Made by a program: the position numbers and the translations under genes. From JAGNRR01 sp965230665 (GTDB lineage: Bacteria; Bacteroidota; Bacteroidia; Chitinophagales; Chitinophagaceae), in NCBI GenBank assembly GCA_965230665.1, contig CBDDLM010000004.1:62001-126000 (forward strand): a stretch of 64,000 bases of DNA, in the 5' to 3' direction. Within the stretch, counting starts at the first letter, position 1, and each line of letters starts with the position of its first letter. Positions 47,801-55,602 of the stretch are shown here, piece by piece. The notes under the pieces were generated by a model, which did not search any database, was not told the origin of the DNA, and saw only the letters and a list, made by a program, of their open reading frames with translations.

Positions 47801-48098
47801 CATCAGCCTTCCTGCCGTGAAACTCAATATAATCTGCTCCACCAAACGTTCCTGTATTGCTTATGTATATGGGAACCTGTTTTCCATCTCTGTGAAGCTG
47901 CAATTGCCCTCCGTTAGGATTCGTAATCCCCGCATTGAGTAATTCTCCATAAGAAATACGGTAGATCCCATCTTCATAAATTCCAAACTTGGCATATTGC
48001 TGAGAATAATTAATCCATTCATTACCATATGTTTGAGCTACTGTCTCCTGAACAATAAATAAGAGGACGCCTATTAAGATGTGCTTTAAGAATTTCAT
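42954..48098 (-). CDS. PorU2-like C25 family cysteine peptidase, copy B
   Basis: A 1714-residue paralogue of copy A with the same domain order: signal peptide (MKFLKHILIGVLLFIVQETVAQ), PorU-type N-terminal domain, C25 peptidase domain, beta domains and FlgD/T9SS-like C-terminus. The catalytic pair is kept (His654 in YFGHGSRST, Cys684 in MANGCGVGNVF). The last 628 or so residues are identical to copy A. Differences are in patches: the signal peptide, residues about 145-250, the stretch before and around the catalytic His, and a short loop near residue 1075 (NGPPPFTYEWPDYS here, YGPTPYYYTWADYS in copy A). Both copies look intact and presumably functional. The gene is divergent from tyrS. Confidence 0.85.
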   Translation of the reverse strand: MKFLKHILIGVLLFIVQETVAQTYGNEWINYSQQYAKFGIYEDGIYRISYGELLNAGITNPNGGQLQLHRDGKQVPIYISNTGTFGGADYIEFHGRKADGQVDVPLFINPSRHMNPAQNLLSDTAYYFITQSTSGPYSRITMSNNNISGILTKENYVWDTIAVHFRNIRSLGPAYLGQGQKPILYSGSSQYESGDGYVDKFSFNPQDYILNLSGVFKGAGSPDISLSSAVVGFSWIATHGVKIEANNVELANATFPGFDYREYIMGMPTSLLGTSNEVNLKYTPQNSNPSQSLYDRIGVSYILARFARTNDFSGLTSEYFELNPKTGSYYLEFDNFNTGGVAPWLYDLEANRIYAGNIAVANKVRFQIPANGSVKQLFLVGRQNGVVGHVNNLKAVTFKNYSSSSNQGDYIIITHPYYFDGNGTDYVEDYRAFRSSAVGGNYTAIVANVEDLYNEFGYGYTFHAQALRNFLNYSHTSSAWSNSSKFAFLIGKGILDSNYRYYSEVRQNNPSTFPYVAIPTFGVPASDVLLTDFNNDNIPEMPIGRLSVLNGSEIAPYLDKVRFHEIRQASTANQFVDSVLWQKQFLHVAGGNKVAEQVLMSNALNRQANMMRDTCFGAQVAFFSKSQTSPIQLETAGIDKVVNSGAGFIQYFGHGSRSTLALGFDNPQKYLANNRYSIFMANGCGVGNVFTKNAVKALSERWIEEANKGSIGFISNSTTGYLSFLASYTDSFYAQMARYSFGKTIGEQFIGNVIKNLSNPQIINNNIARFHAEQMLLQGDPAITSYGRTKPDFAVEEKYARIKQLSVTTQMDSFDVELIVYNLGKYTKDSLDLRVERILPNNTVEVIRNIRMDQPAISDTLNLRIAVGGSTALGVNRLRVKIDNLDELDEVAEYNNEINKAFSVYNDDLEPIYPFDFSIVTKSDLTLKASTLNPFLESRQYVIQLDTTETFDSPSLQTEVLNSKGGVVKWKPTVSYQDSVVYYWRTAMDTLYGNPTHRWTSSSFIYLPNGSPGWNQSHYYQYVKDNLENVRIDSALRDFRFTSLTKKLRVQNTCMNGPPPFTYEWPDYSVKINGVTLYTFGCDPHPDYESLQFMVIDSLTGLPWKNTVNPNNPNVGRFISYKPCRKETSPGSNIFEDSFFEFPFSNTPSRISIMNFLDSIPDGAYVMMQPRLCIGSTCGRINQFFIDDWMGDTTTLGSGNSLYHKLRDLGFTAIDSFYKNRPMICFMQKGVPTSVEQYVGKDSTVKLNEEFTFNSYLYEGKIVSTKIGPATQWDNFYRSGFDVDNGLSGDSVNVSIYGIDTNRVETLLATVQGDTSLSFIDATQYPCIRLSMNQRDNNYGTPEQVKYWRVHYSPVPEAALNPQLYYTFTDSLTQGQGNRLAVAIENLTELAMDSMLVNYSLIDGNNSETLLASKRYKPLAGNDTLVAYLDMDSRSLSGRYFLKIEANPNNDQLEEYHPNNIGFRELYVKPDKENPILDVTFDGVHILNRDVVSAKPTILISLKDENQFLALDDTSAFTVSLRYPSAPNVSVPVSFTDPSVTFIAANPGVDGENKARIEFKPTFLEDGIYELVVEGKDKLGNYSGNLSYKIAFEVITKSSVTSVLNYPNPFSTSTQFVFTLTGSEVPEQFKIQIYSVTGKVVREISRAEIGHIHIGRNITEFRWKGDDQYGDLLGNGVYLYRVITRLNGQEMDKADHDPANNWIRKGFGKLYIMR

Positions 48099-48105
48099 AA
48101 TAGAA

Positions 48106-48184
48106 CTGTTAAAGGAAACTAAACGTCGAATTGCATTATTTATTATATCGACGATATGATAATAATTAAAATCACTATACTTTT
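48106..48184 (-). promoter_or_regulatory. Leader/promoter region of porU2-like copy B
   Basis: Homologous to the porV leader at 42582-42659, with shared blocks AAAAGTATAGTGATTTT, TATAATAAATA and a CGTTTAG...CTTTAACAG tail adjoining the start codon. The spacer between the first two blocks is 20 nt here against 19 there and has diverged, which argues that the flanking blocks are under constraint. Confidence 0.6.
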
Positions 48185-48250
48185 ACCGCCTATTTCAAGT
48201 TGATCTTTACGTATGAGTAAGATCTTGATTTTAAATAATTCAATAAGAAA

Positions 48251-49528
48251 ATGACTTTTATAAAAGAACTAGAATGGCGTGGGCTACTACAGGATATCAT
48301 ACCCGGTACAGAAGAATATCTGGAAAAAGAGACTACCAAAGCTTATATAGGGTTTGATCCAACCGGTGACTCACTACACATTGGTAGTTTAGTGCCCATT
48401 ATTTTATTGATGCACTTGCAAAAAGCGGGACATCAGCCCTATGCACTGATTGGTGGCGCTACTGGTATGATTGGTGATCCATCTGGCAAATCCGAAGAAC
48501 GGAATCTACTAGATATTGAACAGATCAGAAAGAATCAAGCAGGTATTCAAAAACAACTAGAAAGATTTCTTGACTTTGATAGCGATATAGATAATAAAGC
48601 TGTTATGGTTAACAATTATGATTGGTTCAAAGATATCAACTTTCTTGACTTTGTTCGCGACATTGGAAAGCACATTACGGTCAATTATATGATGAGCAAA
48701 GATTCTGTAAAAAAGCGCCTTGAAACAGGCATGTCGTTTACCGAGTTTACTTACCAACTTATACAGGGCTTTGACTTCTATCACCTCTATCAGGAAGAAG
48801 GTATCAAGCTACAAATGGGTGGTAGTGATCAATGGGGTAATATTGTTACGGGCACAGAACTTATTAGAAGAAAGTTACAAGGTGATGCCTATGCATTTAC
48901 AGCTCCCTTAATCAAAAAAGCCGATGGAGGAAAGTTTGGGAAGACGGAATCTGGAAATGTTTGGCTAGATAGAACCAAAACCTCACCTTATAAATTTTAC
49001 CAATTCTGGTTAAACGCGAGCGACGCAGACGCCGAAAAGTATATTAAAATTTTTACCTTCTTACCACAAGGTCAAATCGAAGAAATCCTTTCCGAGCACA
49101 AAGAAGCTCCTCATTTGAGAGTGCTCCAGAAAACCTTAGCTAGTGAAGTCACTACTTTAGTACATAGCAAAGCCGATGTTGACTTTGCAGTAAAGGCTAG
49201 TCAAATCCTTTTTGGAAAAAATACTGCTGATGATTTATTAAGCTTAAATGAACAAGAGCTTTTAGATATAATGGATGGCGTACCAACCATTGAAGTAGAA
49301 CGATCCGTCTTGGAGTCAGGAATTGATACTGTAAATTTTCTAGCTGACACAGGTATCTATCCTTCAAAAGGAGAAGCAAGAAAAATGACACAAGGAGGTG
49401 CAGTAAGTATTAATAAATCAAAGGTTAATGATATTGCCTTTAACATTGATATAAAATCTCTTTTAGCAGATAAATATATCTTAGTGCAGAAAGGAAAAAA
49501 ACATTACTATCTTATCATAACAAAATAA
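48251..49528 (+). CDS. tyrS: Tyrosyl-tRNA synthetase
   Basis: A 425-residue class I aminoacyl-tRNA synthetase that charges tRNA-Tyr. The HIGH-type motif is HIGS at residues 43-46 after GFDPTGDSL. The tyrosine-binding region has YQLIQGFDFYHLYQEEG and LQMGGSDQWGN. The KMSKS-type loop reads GGKFGKTESGN. A C-terminal S4-like RNA-binding domain occupies the last 70 residues (GEARKMTQGGAVSINKSKV). The length is normal. It is divergent from porU2-like copy B, and the small secreted-protein gene begins 1 nt after its stop. Confidence 0.97.
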   Translation: MTFIKELEWRGLLQDIIPGTEEYLEKETTKAYIGFDPTGDSLHIGSLVPIILLMHLQKAGHQPYALIGGATGMIGDPSGKSEERNLLDIEQIRKNQAGIQKQLERFLDFDSDIDNKAVMVNNYDWFKDINFLDFVRDIGKHITVNYMMSKDSVKKRLETGMSFTEFTYQLIQGFDFYHLYQEEGIKLQMGGSDQWGNIVTGTELIRRKLQGDAYAFTAPLIKKADGGKFGKTESGNVWLDRTKTSPYKFYQFWLNASDADAEKYIKIFTFLPQGQIEEILSEHKEAPHLRVLQKTLASEVTTLVHSKADVDFAVKASQILFGKNTADDLLSLNEQELLDIMDGVPTIEVERSVLESGIDTVNFLADTGIYPSKGEARKMTQGGAVSINKSKVNDIAFNIDIKSLLADKYILVQKGKKHYYLIITK

Positions 49529-49529
49529 T

Positions 49530-50015
49530 ATGCGTAAAACAGTTTTATTAACTCTTATCTTAATAGGCACCTTATCATTTCAATCGTCAGGTCAGGGGGT
49601 ACATTATACAATAGACCTAAACAATGCAACATCTATTTCTCAAAATTTAAATGCGTTATCCGTTGCGGAGACTGCCTTTTGGGTGAATGCTTTTCAATTA
49701 GACTCTGCCATGACTGCTAGGTTGAAGAACAACAACTATTCTCTTTATATGCAGTATGTCAATATCATGAAAACCTTCAACTACAAAATGGAAAAGGTTT
49801 TGCTTACCGAACGGTATAATTTCAAAGTTCGTCGCCGTAGGTTCATGAAGACTTTTTTGAGCGATAAAGATTTCAAAACCTATGAAGGTATTGTGGCAAA
49901 TAGTGCAAAAAAAGAAATAAAAAGATACAAGACTGAGGCTACACAGGAAATAAGACAGATGCGTGTACAAGCTGCAGGCTGGAATGTGTTGGGGCATACC
50001 ATCAACTTTAAATAA
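49530..50015 (+). CDS. Small secreted protein of unknown function
   Basis: A 161-residue protein with a signal peptide (MRKTVLLTLILIGTLSFQSSGQG) and a helical, basic mature region (NFKVRRRRFMKTFLSDKDFK, KKEIKRYKTEATQEIRQMR). No known family was recognised. Its start lies 1 nt after the tyrS stop, and its stop overlaps the start of the phosphodiesterase gene (TAATG), so it is part of a tyrS-led operon. It is probably periplasmic. Confidence 0.7.
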   Translation: MRKTVLLTLILIGTLSFQSSGQGVHYTIDLNNATSISQNLNALSVAETAFWVNAFQLDSAMTARLKNNNYSLYMQYVNIMKTFNYKMEKVLLTERYNFKVRRRRFMKTFLSDKDFKTYEGIVANSAKKEIKRYKTEATQEIRQMRVQAAGWNVLGHTINFK

Positions 50016-50506
50016 TGAAAATCGGACTCCTTTCCGATACACATAACTACCTACATCCGCATATTTTTGAGCATTTCAAAGATGTAGATCAGATATGGCA
50101 TGCTGGTGATATTGGAACCATTGAGGTTTTAGATAAATTGGAGCTTTTCAAAGCTACTAGGGCTGTTTACGGCAATATTGATGGTGGTGACCTCAGAAAA
50201 TTATACCCCGAGTATCAATTTTTTACCATTTATAACCTTAAAGTATTAATGATCCATATTGGTGGATACCCGCCTCGCTATAACACAAGAAGCAAAGAAC
50301 TCCTAAGGCGTTATAAACCCAATCTTTTCATCAGTGGTCACTCTCATATCTTAAAAGTTGTTCCAGATGAAAAAAGAAATCTTTTACACCTAAATCCAGG
50401 AGCTTGTGGTAAATATGGTTGGCACAAGGTTAAAACAATTATGCGCTTTGATGTTCTTGATGATCGGATTGATAATTTGGAGGTGATCGAGCTTGGAAAA
50501 GAGTAA
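50015..50506 (+). CDS. YfcE/MJ0936-type metallophosphoesterase
   Basis: A 163-residue single-domain calcineurin-like phosphoesterase. The metal ligands are visible in order: MKIGLLSDTHNYLH (Asp/His), WHAGDIG (Asp), VYGNIDGG (Asn), MIHIGGYPP (His) and ISGHSHILK (His-x-His). YfcE-type enzymes hydrolyse phosphodiesters in vitro, and their physiological substrates are unknown. The start codon overlaps the stop of the previous gene by one base. A secreted-protein gene follows 13 nt later. Confidence 0.92.
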   Translation: MKIGLLSDTHNYLHPHIFEHFKDVDQIWHAGDIGTIEVLDKLELFKATRAVYGNIDGGDLRKLYPEYQFFTIYNLKVLMIHIGGYPPRYNTRSKELLRRYKPNLFISGHSHILKVVPDEKRNLLHLNPGACGKYGWHKVKTIMRFDVLDDRIDNLEVIELGKE

Positions 50507-50519
50507 ACACAACTAGCTT

Positions 50520-50984
50520 ATGAAATCAACTAGTCTACTGATCCTTTTTCTTGTTCTTACGGTCAATTTATTGGGTCAGAAATACATTTTACTAAGTTCA
50601 TCCAATCACAATCATGGGGTGAAGAGTTACCCCGATAAAAGCATCCATATAGATGTAGGCACGCTCAGCAGACTTGAAGCCAACCAAGGATATTTCTTTA
50701 TTAAAATAACGAATATTTCGGATCACGAAATTCTTGTTCCTAACCGTGGAATCTGTTGGAACGATGCTTTTTTGATTTCAAAATTTGCACTAAGCCCTGA
50801 GCATTACAAATACATTAAACCCAATCAAACAGATTCAATAAAAATAAGTTGGCACTTGGGGCAATATAAAAAACACCTTCACAAAACAGCCTATCTAAAC
50901 ATTCAATCGAGTCAATCTGATGAAATTTTTGAACGAGTCAATATACATCTCAAGGCCGATGTGATCGTTGAACCTCAAAAGTAG
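50520..50984 (+). CDS. Small secreted protein of unknown function (DUF1573-like beta domain possible)
   Basis: A 154-residue protein with a signal peptide (MKSTSLLILFLVLTVNLLGQ). The mature part is a likely beta-sandwich: GYFFIKITNISDHEILVPNRG, then IKPNQTDSIKISWHLGQYKK and AYLNIQSSQ. This order of a strand with N-I-S/T and a later I-x-P-x-x-T/S-D pattern resembles the DUF1573/ASH-type fold common in Bacteroidota, but I could not confirm it. It ends the tyrS-led run of genes. Confidence 0.6.
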   Translation: MKSTSLLILFLVLTVNLLGQKYILLSSSNHNHGVKSYPDKSIHIDVGTLSRLEANQGYFFIKITNISDHEILVPNRGICWNDAFLISKFALSPEHYKYIKPNQTDSIKISWHLGQYKKHLHKTAYLNIQSSQSDEIFERVNIHLKADVIVEPQK

Positions 50985-51042
50985 CACGGTCCCAATAGTC
51001 CTTACCACTAATCAAGCCCCTACCCCATTTATCCCGAATATT

Positions 51043-51130
51043 TTTCGAAATCTACTTAAAATATTTAGGATTCTATTTTTATTTCGTACCTTTCGAAAAT
51101 TCAATCAAACGCAACTATAGCGTACTATAG
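51043..51130 (+). promoter_or_regulatory. Palindrome-rich upstream region of the AAA operon
   Basis: The 177-bp gap before the coiled-coil gene holds two exact 8-bp palindromes TTTCGAAA (51043-51050 and 51091-51098) and two copies of ACTATAG (51114-51120 and 51124-51130) spaced 10 bp apart, each containing the palindrome CTATAG. TACCTTTC at 51087-51094 is one mismatch from a TAnnTTTG -7 box. The repeats could be operator sites. This is pattern-based only. Confidence 0.35.
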
Positions 51131-51161
51131 AGCGATTTTGAAAAACTAAAATACTTAGATT

Positions 51162-52493
51162 ATGAGCACAGATGATTTTGATTTATTAGACACCTCCTCG
51201 GAAAAAATTAAAGCGAGTCAGGTAGACTTTGGAGAAGTTGTAGACAAAATGAAGTCGCAACTTATGGAGAATGACGATCCAGAAATGCGTCAAAAAATAC
51301 TAGATGCAACACTGGATAGCGTTGTGGGTATAGCTGAAGAAGATCGAACATCACTTCTAGGTGCCATTAAAGACTTAACCGATTACTTAGATGAAGTTGG
51401 TTTAAAATTTGAATCATTTACATCGCTCGATGCTAAAGAGAAAGGCCATATCCAGAAAGCACAAAAGCGTCTAGAAAAAGCCGAACAAGAATTAGAAGAA
51501 AAGAATGCTATAAGTGATAATTGGTGGCAACGACTTTGGGGACGCGAACGAAAAATACAACAGGCTGAACAAGAACTTCAAGAAGCAACTAAGAACCGAT
51601 CATTAGCAGAGAATGAGGCCAAAGAAATGTTTCAGCAACGTATTGAAAAAGCGGGTATCGAAATTCTATTAAAAGAGCTTTCGCACAAAAGTCAAGCAGC
51701 TGTTCGTCAATTAAAAGAGCGAGAAGTTGAGATTAAAGAAATTGAAGGTAAACTAACACTAGCTATAGAAGAAGCTAATAAGAATCATACCAAAGCACTT
51801 CAAAAAAGAGATGAGGTTGAGGCTGCTATTCAAAAGGCTACAGCTGAAATGCAACAACGCCGTCAAGAATTGGAAGAAGTAGCAGACAAGCAATCTCCGG
51901 AATATTCCAAAGCATTGGCTGCTGTAACCGAAGTGGAACAAAAAGTAGAAGAACTAAACGGACGTATGAAAGCCTATACCTCTTTAGCAGCTTCCAAAGA
52001 CAGTTTTGTACACAAACATAATTTAACAATCAAAGTACTAACTGGCCTACGCAGTAATTTACTTACACAACGAGCCAAATTACAATCGGATACGGAAGAA
52101 CGTATTAAGTATTATGAAGGTTATGCGGTGGCCTTAAAAGCACGTACTGATCAGGAATTTGCTGCCATCCTAGAAACACTTGGTGTTAAGACAGATGAAA
52201 ATGTGGCAAAAACTCTAGCTGCCATCTATACTGCAAGTACGAAAGCAAGTCAGGAAATGATGGAGAGTATTCCCGAACACGAGAAGAAGATGCATGAGAT
52301 CTATAAAAGCTATGCTGAATCTTTGGCAACAGCACGTGAACGTGATGCCGAAATACATAAAAACTTTGAAAATCGATATGGTATTGAAGCTAAGGAGATT
52401 TTTGAAGAATACTATTCTACCGGAAAAGGAGCCGAAGCTGAAGGCGGCGATAGAGCCGGTAATGGTGCAGCCGCTGACGATCTTTTGTCGTAA
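51162..52493 (+). CDS. Long coiled-coil protein of unknown function (AAA operon gene 1)
   Basis: A 443-residue soluble protein without signal peptide or membrane helix. A short acidic N-terminus (MSTDDFDLLDTSSEKIK) leads into about 300 residues of Glu/Lys/Gln-rich heptads. These include KAQKRLEKAEQELEEK, KIQQAEQELQEATK and AEMQQRRQELEEV, interrupted by a tryptophan-rich hinge DNWWQRLWGRER at about 121-132. The C-terminus is Gly/Ala/Asp-rich and probably disordered. I do not recognise the family. It is the first gene of a four-gene operon with an AAA ATPase, so it could be a scaffold or substrate of that ATPase. The gap to the next gene is 73 bp. Confidence 0.8.
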   Translation: MSTDDFDLLDTSSEKIKASQVDFGEVVDKMKSQLMENDDPEMRQKILDATLDSVVGIAEEDRTSLLGAIKDLTDYLDEVGLKFESFTSLDAKEKGHIQKAQKRLEKAEQELEEKNAISDNWWQRLWGRERKIQQAEQELQEATKNRSLAENEAKEMFQQRIEKAGIEILLKELSHKSQAAVRQLKEREVEIKEIEGKLTLAIEEANKNHTKALQKRDEVEAAIQKATAEMQQRRQELEEVADKQSPEYSKALAAVTEVEQKVEELNGRMKAYTSLAASKDSFVHKHNLTIKVLTGLRSNLLTQRAKLQSDTEERIKYYEGYAVALKARTDQEFAAILETLGVKTDENVAKTLAAIYTASTKASQEMMESIPEHEKKMHEIYKSYAESLATARERDAEIHKNFENRYGIEAKEIFEEYYSTGKGAEAEGGDRAGNGAAADDLLS

Positions 52494-52566
52494 AATTGAC
52501 CTTTAAACCTTTATAGAGTGTCAGATAAAGTCCAACTTATATTGACACTCGCTTTTCTTATCAATA

Positions 52567-53646
52567 ATGGATATATCTGAAATCATAACGCCCGATGATA
52601 GTGTAAAACTTGAAAGTAAGCAACAGTATCAATTCTATTTTGACTTGGTACAGCATGCTATGACCACATTGGTTGAAGGCACTAGACGTTTACACAATGA
52701 TCAAGTCAGCCAACAAGAAACCGAATTTGTACGGCTCTGTGGTGAACGCTTATTGTATACACTGAACGCATTAGAGTTACGCTATTTGCATATTGATGAA
52801 AATACGATGGAGATCGACGTAACTGATTCTGGTTTTCCCAATTCATCCGCGCTACGTTTTCTATCCAACGAAATATCATTTCTTGAGAAAGGTGCTGCTG
52901 CAAAAATTGAAGAAGTCAATCCTTTAATAGACGGTTTCGTAGAAAAATTGATGGTGAATAAAGAACACGTAAGTAATGAGGAGATTGCCCAAACAGCCTT
53001 TTCCTTGTTCCACAAGCGTACGGATAAGAGTCAATTGTTTGATATGTTCGTCTTTGGAGCAATACGTCCATCAGAACTTCGGGAGTATGACTTTGTAGCC
53101 TACTGGTTTAACTACGATGTGATTATTAATCGGCCTTATATATCTATGATGTATTTTGATATCTTAGCTAAAAATACAGGGCAGCGAAAGTATGATGAAG
53201 AAGAGATCATCAATGCGATCAAGAAAACTGTTCCAGCATCTACAGTGCAATCTGTTATTTATGACATTGATAAAAATGTAGAAGAAATTGCTCCAAAACT
53301 TTACAAACGTATAGATCTTGGACCTCTAGCTAATATCTTTACTCGTGACGACAGAAAGGTCTCTATTGCGCTACGCGATGGTATTAAAAGAAAAGACCTG
53401 CCCATTGACTCATTTGCCTTAGAACTAAAACTGGAACAGGTAAAATCTACAGGCGAGGTTGAAACGGGTGGTATTTTTTCCTTTATAAGCAAAAAGAAAA
53501 TTCAGAATTGGAATACTCCAGAGTCCTTTTCGTTCCTTATGGCACCCCATCTTGTCATCCAATACCTCTATAACCATCATGGTGAAATTCTAAAAGGACT
53601 TACCAAACACCCTATTGATGTTGAAGCAATAAAAAAAGAACTTTAA
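52567..53646 (+). CDS. Unknown protein (AAA operon gene 2)
   Basis: A 359-residue soluble, mostly helical protein with no recognisable domain. The first 130 residues are acidic helices (YQFYFDLVQHAMTTLVEGT, ERLLYTLNALELRYL). The middle has IAQTAFSLFHKRTDKSQLFD and a Tyr/Phe-rich stretch (YDFVAYWFNYDVIINRPYI). The C-terminal third contains basic KRKDLPID and ends in a helix. The stop is directly followed by the ATPase start (TAA then ATG), so the two proteins are probably made together in fixed ratio. The likely role is an adaptor or regulator of the ATPase, which is inference from position. Confidence 0.75.
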   Translation: MDISEIITPDDSVKLESKQQYQFYFDLVQHAMTTLVEGTRRLHNDQVSQQETEFVRLCGERLLYTLNALELRYLHIDENTMEIDVTDSGFPNSSALRFLSNEISFLEKGAAAKIEEVNPLIDGFVEKLMVNKEHVSNEEIAQTAFSLFHKRTDKSQLFDMFVFGAIRPSELREYDFVAYWFNYDVIINRPYISMMYFDILAKNTGQRKYDEEEIINAIKKTVPASTVQSVIYDIDKNVEEIAPKLYKRIDLGPLANIFTRDDRKVSIALRDGIKRKDLPIDSFALELKLEQVKSTGEVETGGIFSFISKKKIQNWNTPESFSFLMAPHLVIQYLYNHHGEILKGLTKHPIDVEAIKKEL

Positions 53647-55602
53647 ATGGAACACAACCAATCCTTTCCCATAAAGCTGAACGAACTTGAACATTATCGT
53701 CAAGAAGCAACCCGCTATTTGATAAGCTGTGTTTGGGAACAAAGCAATAGCGCACGAAATAGAGAAGGTCAAGATCATGATAATATACTTTTGTTCTTAT
53801 CGAAAGCTACAGGAGGATCTGCCAGTGGCGCCAAGACAGAAACCTTTGGGTCCATCAAGACCTTGATGAAAAAGTTATTACCAAATTCTATTGCCCTCCC
53901 TCCTGCTTTGAGTCAAACCTCCTATGCCTTACAAGAAGCTATCGCTATTGGCAACTGGGTAAGAGAAAGTTATGCCGACGCATCGGGACTATCGACACTG
54001 CGCGAAAAACTATCAACCTTAGACAATAGTGGCAAACGCGAGTTTGAAAGCAAACAACAAACGGGTACAAGTTTTATGCTTTTCTCAATAGCTTCGTTTG
54101 TGCTCTATCACCTAAGGCCGTTTGCAAATGGTGACCTAGCCGTGATGAATAACAAATTTGCTGGTTTGCCAGAAGTTTCCGTTGTGAGTCCTTCGAAAGG
54201 AATATCCTGCATGTTATTCTATTATAATAAGTATTTAAATCATCCTGATATTATTCTTTCGGATCAAGATGTTGTAGATCTTACCGTTGTTTTCTTCGAA
54301 TACCTTTTAGATGAACTTGCTCAAAGAAGAACTTCGCTAGAATTCACCGAATGCATAACCGACCGAAACTATAAATTAGAGAACTCCGACTTTGTCATTT
54401 CTGGCTGGGAAGGCATGTTAGGTGGAGAAGCTACGAGTATAGAGTTTAACAAGATTCGTTTCGAACAAATTGTTGGTAATAAAGATGCTAAACACTTTGC
54501 ACGTAGGTTAACGGAAAGATTACTAAGTTATGATTTCACTGCTAAGAAAAATCCTTTTCAAGAACTAGGAGGGTTCATGCCCGTCTTCATGGGCTACGGA
54601 ATACCTGGTACAGGTAAAAGTATGCTCATTGCAGCTATCGCAACCAAACTGCAAGAACATGCCGAACAGCTTGATATCCCGTTTCTATTCCATCCAATGC
54701 CAGATACCTTGATTAGCACATTTCAAGGAGGGTCCGCTGAGCGTATGGTAGAATGGATGAAACCCTTACAAGATCCGACTAGATTAATCTTTGCTCCTAT
54801 TGATGATGCCGAAAATAACCTACAAGAAAGAACGCAACAAGGTGTTAGTGCGGGCGTAAAAGAAGTAATAGGCGTTTTTCTGCGTTATACCGAAGGAGCT
54901 TATGCCGTAAATTACGGGAATAGTTCAATTGGTCTTTTTACGAATCTGCCCGAAATGTTGGACAAAGCTGTTATCTCACGTATTCAAGGTCGTTTTAAAA
55001 TAGATGGGGCACAACGTGTTCATGATTTTATTGATCAAGACTATATCTGGTGGCGCAAACTGGATGAAAGTGTAAGTGGCTTTGTCAATATGAAAGACCC
55101 TAGCTATGAGTACCTATCAGATCAAAAAATGGTCTCGCATATGGGTGAGGTATTAGATCATATTCAAGAACCAAAAGAAACCGCTATTGCACAAGCCTTT
55201 GAAGTTGCTAAACGTACGGCAGGATTAGATGAGCATGCTTTCTTTGCAACCTTATATAAAGAAACCCAGAAGGCTTTTCCTTTTTTCTCCTCTCGTGATG
55301 TAAGAAATATTCAAAGTGCTATTTCGCTACGTCTCACGGACTTTGATTTAGAACCTGACTGGTTAGATCAACCTGAAATCTTTATTCAAAAAGATTATGA
55401 TACCAAGTTTAATATGCTACGAGAACTTATGCAATCTAATATGAAAGGACTCAGTTTCGCAGAAATTCGTTTACAAGAAGTCATTCGATATTTGGATAAC
55501 TACGCTACTATTGCGGATACCGACTTTAAACGAAAAGTAGAACAACAAGTGGAGCGAAACAGAATTTTTGAAGAAGCTAAAAAAGCAACGACAAATGGAT
55601 AA
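53647..55602 (+). CDS. AAA family ATPase with large N-terminal domain (AAA operon gene 3)
   Basis: A 651-residue protein. Residues 1-300 are a helical domain of unknown type. The classic AAA module follows, with Walker A GIPGTGKS at 318-325, a pore-loop/helix segment TFQGGSAERMVEWM, and Walker B RLIFAPIDDAEN at 379-390. A sensor 1 Asn433 (FTNLPEMLDKAV) and arginine-finger-like residues in SRIQGRF at 445-449 complete it. The usual Walker B Glu is Asp here (IDD in place of DE). No protease, nuclease or membrane domain is fused, so it is probably a remodelling ATPase acting on partners from the same operon. The 3' end overlaps the next gene by 8 nt. Confidence 0.9.
   Translation: MEHNQSFPIKLNELEHYRQEATRYLISCVWEQSNSARNREGQDHDNILLFLSKATGGSASGAKTETFGSIKTLMKKLLPNSIALPPALSQTSYALQEAIAIGNWVRESYADASGLSTLREKLSTLDNSGKREFESKQQTGTSFMLFSIASFVLYHLRPFANGDLAVMNNKFAGLPEVSVVSPSKGISCMLFYYNKYLNHPDIILSDQDVVDLTVVFFEYLLDELAQRRTSLEFTECITDRNYKLENSDFVISGWEGMLGGEATSIEFNKIRFEQIVGNKDAKHFARRLTERLLSYDFTAKKNPFQELGGFMPVFMGYGIPGTGKSMLIAAIATKLQEHAEQLDIPFLFHPMPDTLISTFQGGSAERMVEWMKPLQDPTRLIFAPIDDAENNLQERTQQGVSAGVKEVIGVFLRYTEGAYAVNYGNSSIGLFTNLPEMLDKAVISRIQGRFKIDGAQRVHDFIDQDYIWWRKLDESVSGFVNMKDPSYEYLSDQKMVSHMGEVLDHIQEPKETAIAQAFEVAKRTAGLDEHAFFATLYKETQKAFPFFSSRDVRNIQSAISLRLTDFDLEPDWLDQPEIFIQKDYDTKFNMLRELMQSNMKGLSFAEIRLQEVIRYLDNYATIADTDFKRKVEQQVERNRIFEEAKKATTNG

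Noticed and set aside
51162..52493. TelA/tellurite-resistance assignment for the coiled-coil protein
   Set aside because: Only the general coiled-coil character is shared; no diagnostic TelA segment or ter gene neighbours were seen.
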